Below, in pieces: positions 62,112 through 64,000 of a stretch of 64,000 bases of DNA. Under the pieces are notes generated by a model, which did not search any database, had not been told where the DNA came from, and saw nothing but the letters and a program-made list of their open reading frames with translations. Origin of the DNA: Dietzia sp032248695 (lineage in GTDB: Bacteria; Actinomycetota; Actinomycetes; Mycobacteriales; Mycobacteriaceae); the NCBI RefSeq assembly GCF_032248695.1, contig NZ_JAVHXC010000005.1, forward strand, positions 124,001 through 188,000. Reading direction: 5' to 3'. The translations under genes were made by a program, and so were the position numbers. The first letter of the stretch is position 1, and each line of letters begins with the position of its first letter.

Positions 62112-62948
62112 GTGCCTGAAGGGCACACCCTCCACCGGCTGGCCCGCCTGCACACCGAGTACTTCGCAGGCGGGCCCGTCCGTGTGTCCAGCCCCCAGGG
62201 TCGGTTCGCGGACCACGTGGCCGTGGACGGCCGGTACTTCGACCGCGCCACGGCGGTCGGAAAACACCTGTTCCACCACTACGAGGGCGGCCTAGCCGTG
62301 CACGTCCACCTGGGCCTGTACGGGTTCTTCGACACGCACCTCGTGACCGAGGGCGAGGCCCCGCCGGCGCCGGTGGGTCAGGTGCGGATGCGGGTGGGCG
62401 CGATCGCCGACGGCGGCCCCGCGCACTGGGTCGACCTGCGTGGACCGACCCGCTGCGAGGTGATCGCCGAGGCGGAGGTCGGCGCCGTACGCGGCCGACT
62501 GGGCCCCGACCCCCTCGACCCGCACGCCGACCCGGATCGCGCCTGGGGCCGGATCTCGCGCAGCGCCCGGCCGGTCGGCGCCCTGCTGATGGACCAGAAG
62601 ATCCTGGCCGGAGTCGGCAACGTCTACCGCGCCGAGGTGCTCTTCCGGCACGGGATCGACCCGTTCCTGCCCGGCAGGGAACTCGACCGGACGGACTTCG
62701 ACGCCGTGTGGGACGACCTCGTCGCCCTGATGGAGGTCGGGGTGCAGACCGGGGCCATCCACACCATCCGCCCCGAGCACGATCACGGCGACGTACCGAG
62801 GCGGGGCGCCGACCGGCCGCGCAACTACGTCTACCAACGCGACGGCTGGGAATGCCGGGTGTGCGGCGACGAGGTGCGCGCGCAGGCGATGGAGGCGCGG
62901 ACGCTGTACTGGTGTCCCACCTGCCAGCCGGGGCCGGGCGGTCACTGA
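62112..62948 (+). CDS. nei: Formamidopyrimidine/endonuclease VIII-type DNA glycosylase
   Basis: 278 aa. The GTG start gives MPEGHTLHRLA; Pro2 and Glu3 are the obligatory N-terminal catalytic residues, so the start is certain. LLMDQKILAGVGNVYRAEVLF is the helix-two-turn-helix, and RNYVYQRDGWECRVCGDEV with YWCPTCQPG forms the C-terminal zinc finger. It removes oxidised bases and cleaves the abasic site (bifunctional glycosylase/lyase). The order rpiB-nei-tig follows Rv2465c-Rv2464c-Rv2462c, which favours the Nei2 type over Fpg. Confidence 0.94.
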   Translation: MPEGHTLHRLARLHTEYFAGGPVRVSSPQGRFADHVAVDGRYFDRATAVGKHLFHHYEGGLAVHVHLGLYGFFDTHLVTEGEAPPAPVGQVRMRVGAIADGGPAHWVDLRGPTRCEVIAEAEVGAVRGRLGPDPLDPHADPDRAWGRISRSARPVGALLMDQKILAGVGNVYRAEVLFRHGIDPFLPGRELDRTDFDAVWDDLVALMEVGVQTGAIHTIRPEHDHGDVPRRGADRPRNYVYQRDGWECRVCGDEVRAQAMEARTLYWCPTCQPGPGGH

Positions 62949-63012
62949 CCGGGCGGCCTCGGCGACGCAGATCCGGGGCGGGTCCGTCGGCGGGAAGCGC
63001 AGCCGCGCGCGA

Positions 63013-63105
63013 CCATGGCGTCTCGCGCGTACCGGGGTCGGGGCGAGACGCCATGGGCAGGGGCGGCTGAGGGCGCGCCGGTCATGCAGACGGGCGAGAC
63101 GCCAT
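63013..63105. repeat. Three copies of GCGAGACGCCAT, two as a perfect 14-bp inverted repeat
   Basis: CCATGGCGTCTCGC at 63013-63026 and GCGAGACGCCATGG at 63043-63056 are perfect inverse copies; a third, GCGAGACGCCAT, is at 63094-63105. They lie just after nei. The first pair can act as a terminator; the third copy shows the motif is also spread as a repeat. The rest of the 62949-63253 gap contains the short direct repeat GGCTAAAGT (63159 and 63171) and no gene. Confidence 0.65.
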
Positions 63106-63198
63106 CCGCGGGGGCGCCTGCGTGGCGGCGGCGACGACGAGGGGAACGCGGACTAGTTGGCTAAAGTCTGGGCTAAAGTGCCCCTCCCGGAAACGGTT

Positions 63199-63230
63199 GC
63201 GGGGCACCGCCCGGATGGGTGATGCCCCGC
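63199..63230 (-). terminator. Hairpin downstream of tRNA-Gly
   Basis: GCGGGGCA (63199-63206) pairs with TGCCCCGC (63223-63230), loop 16 nt. It lies 24 bases beyond the tRNA-Gly 3' end on the minus strand. Confidence 0.6.
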
Positions 63231-63253
63231 AGGTGACGCCGTGTGGCCGTCTG

Positions 63254-63327
63254 TGGAGCGGGTGACGGGAATCGAACCCGCGTATCCTGCTTGGAAGGCA
63301 GGGGCTTTACCATTAAGCTACACCCGC
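63254..63327 (-). tRNA. tRNA-Gly(TCC)
   Basis: Acceptor GCGGGTG/CACCCGC, anticodon loop CTTCCAA (anticodon TCC), T-loop GTTCGAT, discriminator T. The 3' CCA is encoded in the DNA (63254-63256). Confidence 0.95.
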
Positions 63328-63530
63328 GTCAGTGGGCTTGACCTGGGATTATTGTCCCGGTCCCGCTCACGCGGAGATAACACTACCGGACGCCGCGCGG
63401 CGTCCCCAACTCCCGGGCCGAGAAGTCGGAATCGGCGGCGGGATGGGCCTGTCGTACACTGGGCGAGTTGGTTTGGCGGCCCGGCGGATTTCCCGTGCGA
63501 GACAGCGGGGTGGTCGGCCGCGCGACCCAC

Positions 63531-63607
63531 CGGGATGTGGCGCAGCTTGGTAGCGCATCCGCTTTGGGAGCGGAGGGTCGCAGGTTCGAATCCTGTCATC
63601 CCGACCA
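63531..63607 (+). tRNA. tRNA-Pro(TGG)
   Basis: Acceptor CGGGATG/CATCCCG, anticodon stem CCGCT/AGCGG with loop TTTGGGA region giving anticodon TGG, T-loop GTTCGAA, discriminator A and encoded CCA. It lies 50 bp upstream of tig. Confidence 0.95.
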
Positions 63608-63657
63608 GCGGAGCCGAAAGACACGAACCCCAGAAGACTTCCTAGGAGAACATCACC

Positions 63658-64000
63658 GTGAAGAGCACTGTCGAGCAGCTCAACCCGACCCGGGTCAAGA
63701 TCACCGTGGAGGTGCCGTTCGCCGAGCTCGAGCCGGACTTCGCCAAGGCCTACAAGTCGCTCGCCGGCCAGGTCAGCATCCCGGGCTTCCGCCCCGGTAA
63801 GGCCCCGGCCAAGCTCCTCGAGTCGCGGATCGGTCGCCCGGCCGTCCTCGAGCAGGTCATCAACGACATGATCCCCTCGCGCTACAGCCAGGCCGTCGAC
63901 GAGCACGAGCTCGTGGTCCTCACGCAGCCCGAGATCGAGGTCACCAAGCTCGAGGACAACGACGTCGTGGAGTTCACGGCCGAGGTCGACGTGCGCCCGG
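63658..64000 (+). CDS. tig: Trigger factor (5' part)
   Basis: 114 codons before the window ends. The GTG start has AGGAGA seven to eight bases upstream. STVEQLNPTRVKITVEVPF and the ribosome-binding signature GFRPGKAPAKLL in the tail-loop identify the N-terminal domain of trigger factor, the ribosome-bound chaperone and peptidyl-prolyl isomerase that meets nascent chains. The PPIase and chaperone domains lie beyond the window. Position after tRNA-Pro and nei agrees with the M. tuberculosis tig region. Confidence 0.95.
   Translation, partial: MKSTVEQLNPTRVKITVEVPFAELEPDFAKAYKSLAGQVSIPGFRPGKAPAKLLESRIGRPAVLEQVINDMIPSRYSQAVDEHELVVLTQPEIEVTKLEDNDVVEFTAEVDVRP

Overview
The window is very GC-rich, single-replicon actinobacterial DNA. 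The gene content points to a mycolic-acid-containing member of the Mycobacteriales, probably a Dietzia-like organism (genus is inference). The indicators are a giant type I fatty acid synthase (fas) with acpS, a mycolate reductase (cmrA), mycothiol-type enzymes, a truncated haemoglobin O, and gene neighbourhoods that match the Mycobacterium tuberculosis blocks Rv1341-Rv1343c, Rv2524c-Rv2509 and Rv2478c-Rv2462c.

Layout. 1-1.2 kb: the end of rdgB, two small membrane-protein genes and tRNA-Leu. 1.2-6.4 kb: a sugar/redox cluster (gluconokinase, mycothiol-dependent isomerase-like protein, a divergent glucose-6-phosphate dehydrogenase, and an LLM-flavoenzyme fused to a berberine-bridge-type FAD oxidase). 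6.4-9 kb: a MetPS-type methionine/alanine importer and a secreted protein. 9-21 kb: the lipid core, with a palindrome-rich promoter, fas (3,142 aa), acpS, the TetR gene fasR, bcp and a DUF3618 protein. 21-28 kb: tRNA-Lys, L,D-transpeptidase, antiporter, DUF2804 protein, tRNA-His, orn, cmrA and an MFS permease. 28.3-29.5 kb: a noncoding array of about four 315-bp repeats. 29.6-32.1 kb: a HAD phosphatase and an F420-type oxidoreductase whose stop codon lies in the first copy of a perfect 24-bp minisatellite (about 30 copies). 32.1-37 kb: a DtxR/IdeR-box-controlled iron uptake operon with three extra, poorly understood genes.

37.9-46.35 kb: an 8.4-kb integrative element inserted in the 3' end of tRNA-Arg(TCT), bounded by a 22-bp direct repeat. 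It encodes a tyrosine integrase, an excisionase-like HTH protein, a primase-polymerase/helicase-like protein, a WhiB-like protein, several tiny proteins, a scaffold-like protein and an HK97-type major capsid protein. It has no portal, terminase, protease, tail or lysis gene. It looks like a minimal phage satellite, reminiscent of phiRv1/phiRv2.

46.5-64 kb: conserved chromosome resumes with a CopD-CtaG fusion, a second SSB, ettA, three tandem hotdog thioesterases, an Rv2474c-like gene, an orphan beta-class DNA methyltransferase, an SDR, alpha-glucosidase, globin, HNH endonuclease, aminopeptidase N, a DsbA-fold protein, rpiB, nei/fpg, tRNA-Gly, tRNA-Pro and the start of tig.

Many genes are translationally coupled (ATGA/GTGA overlaps). 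No CRISPR array and no rRNA were seen.
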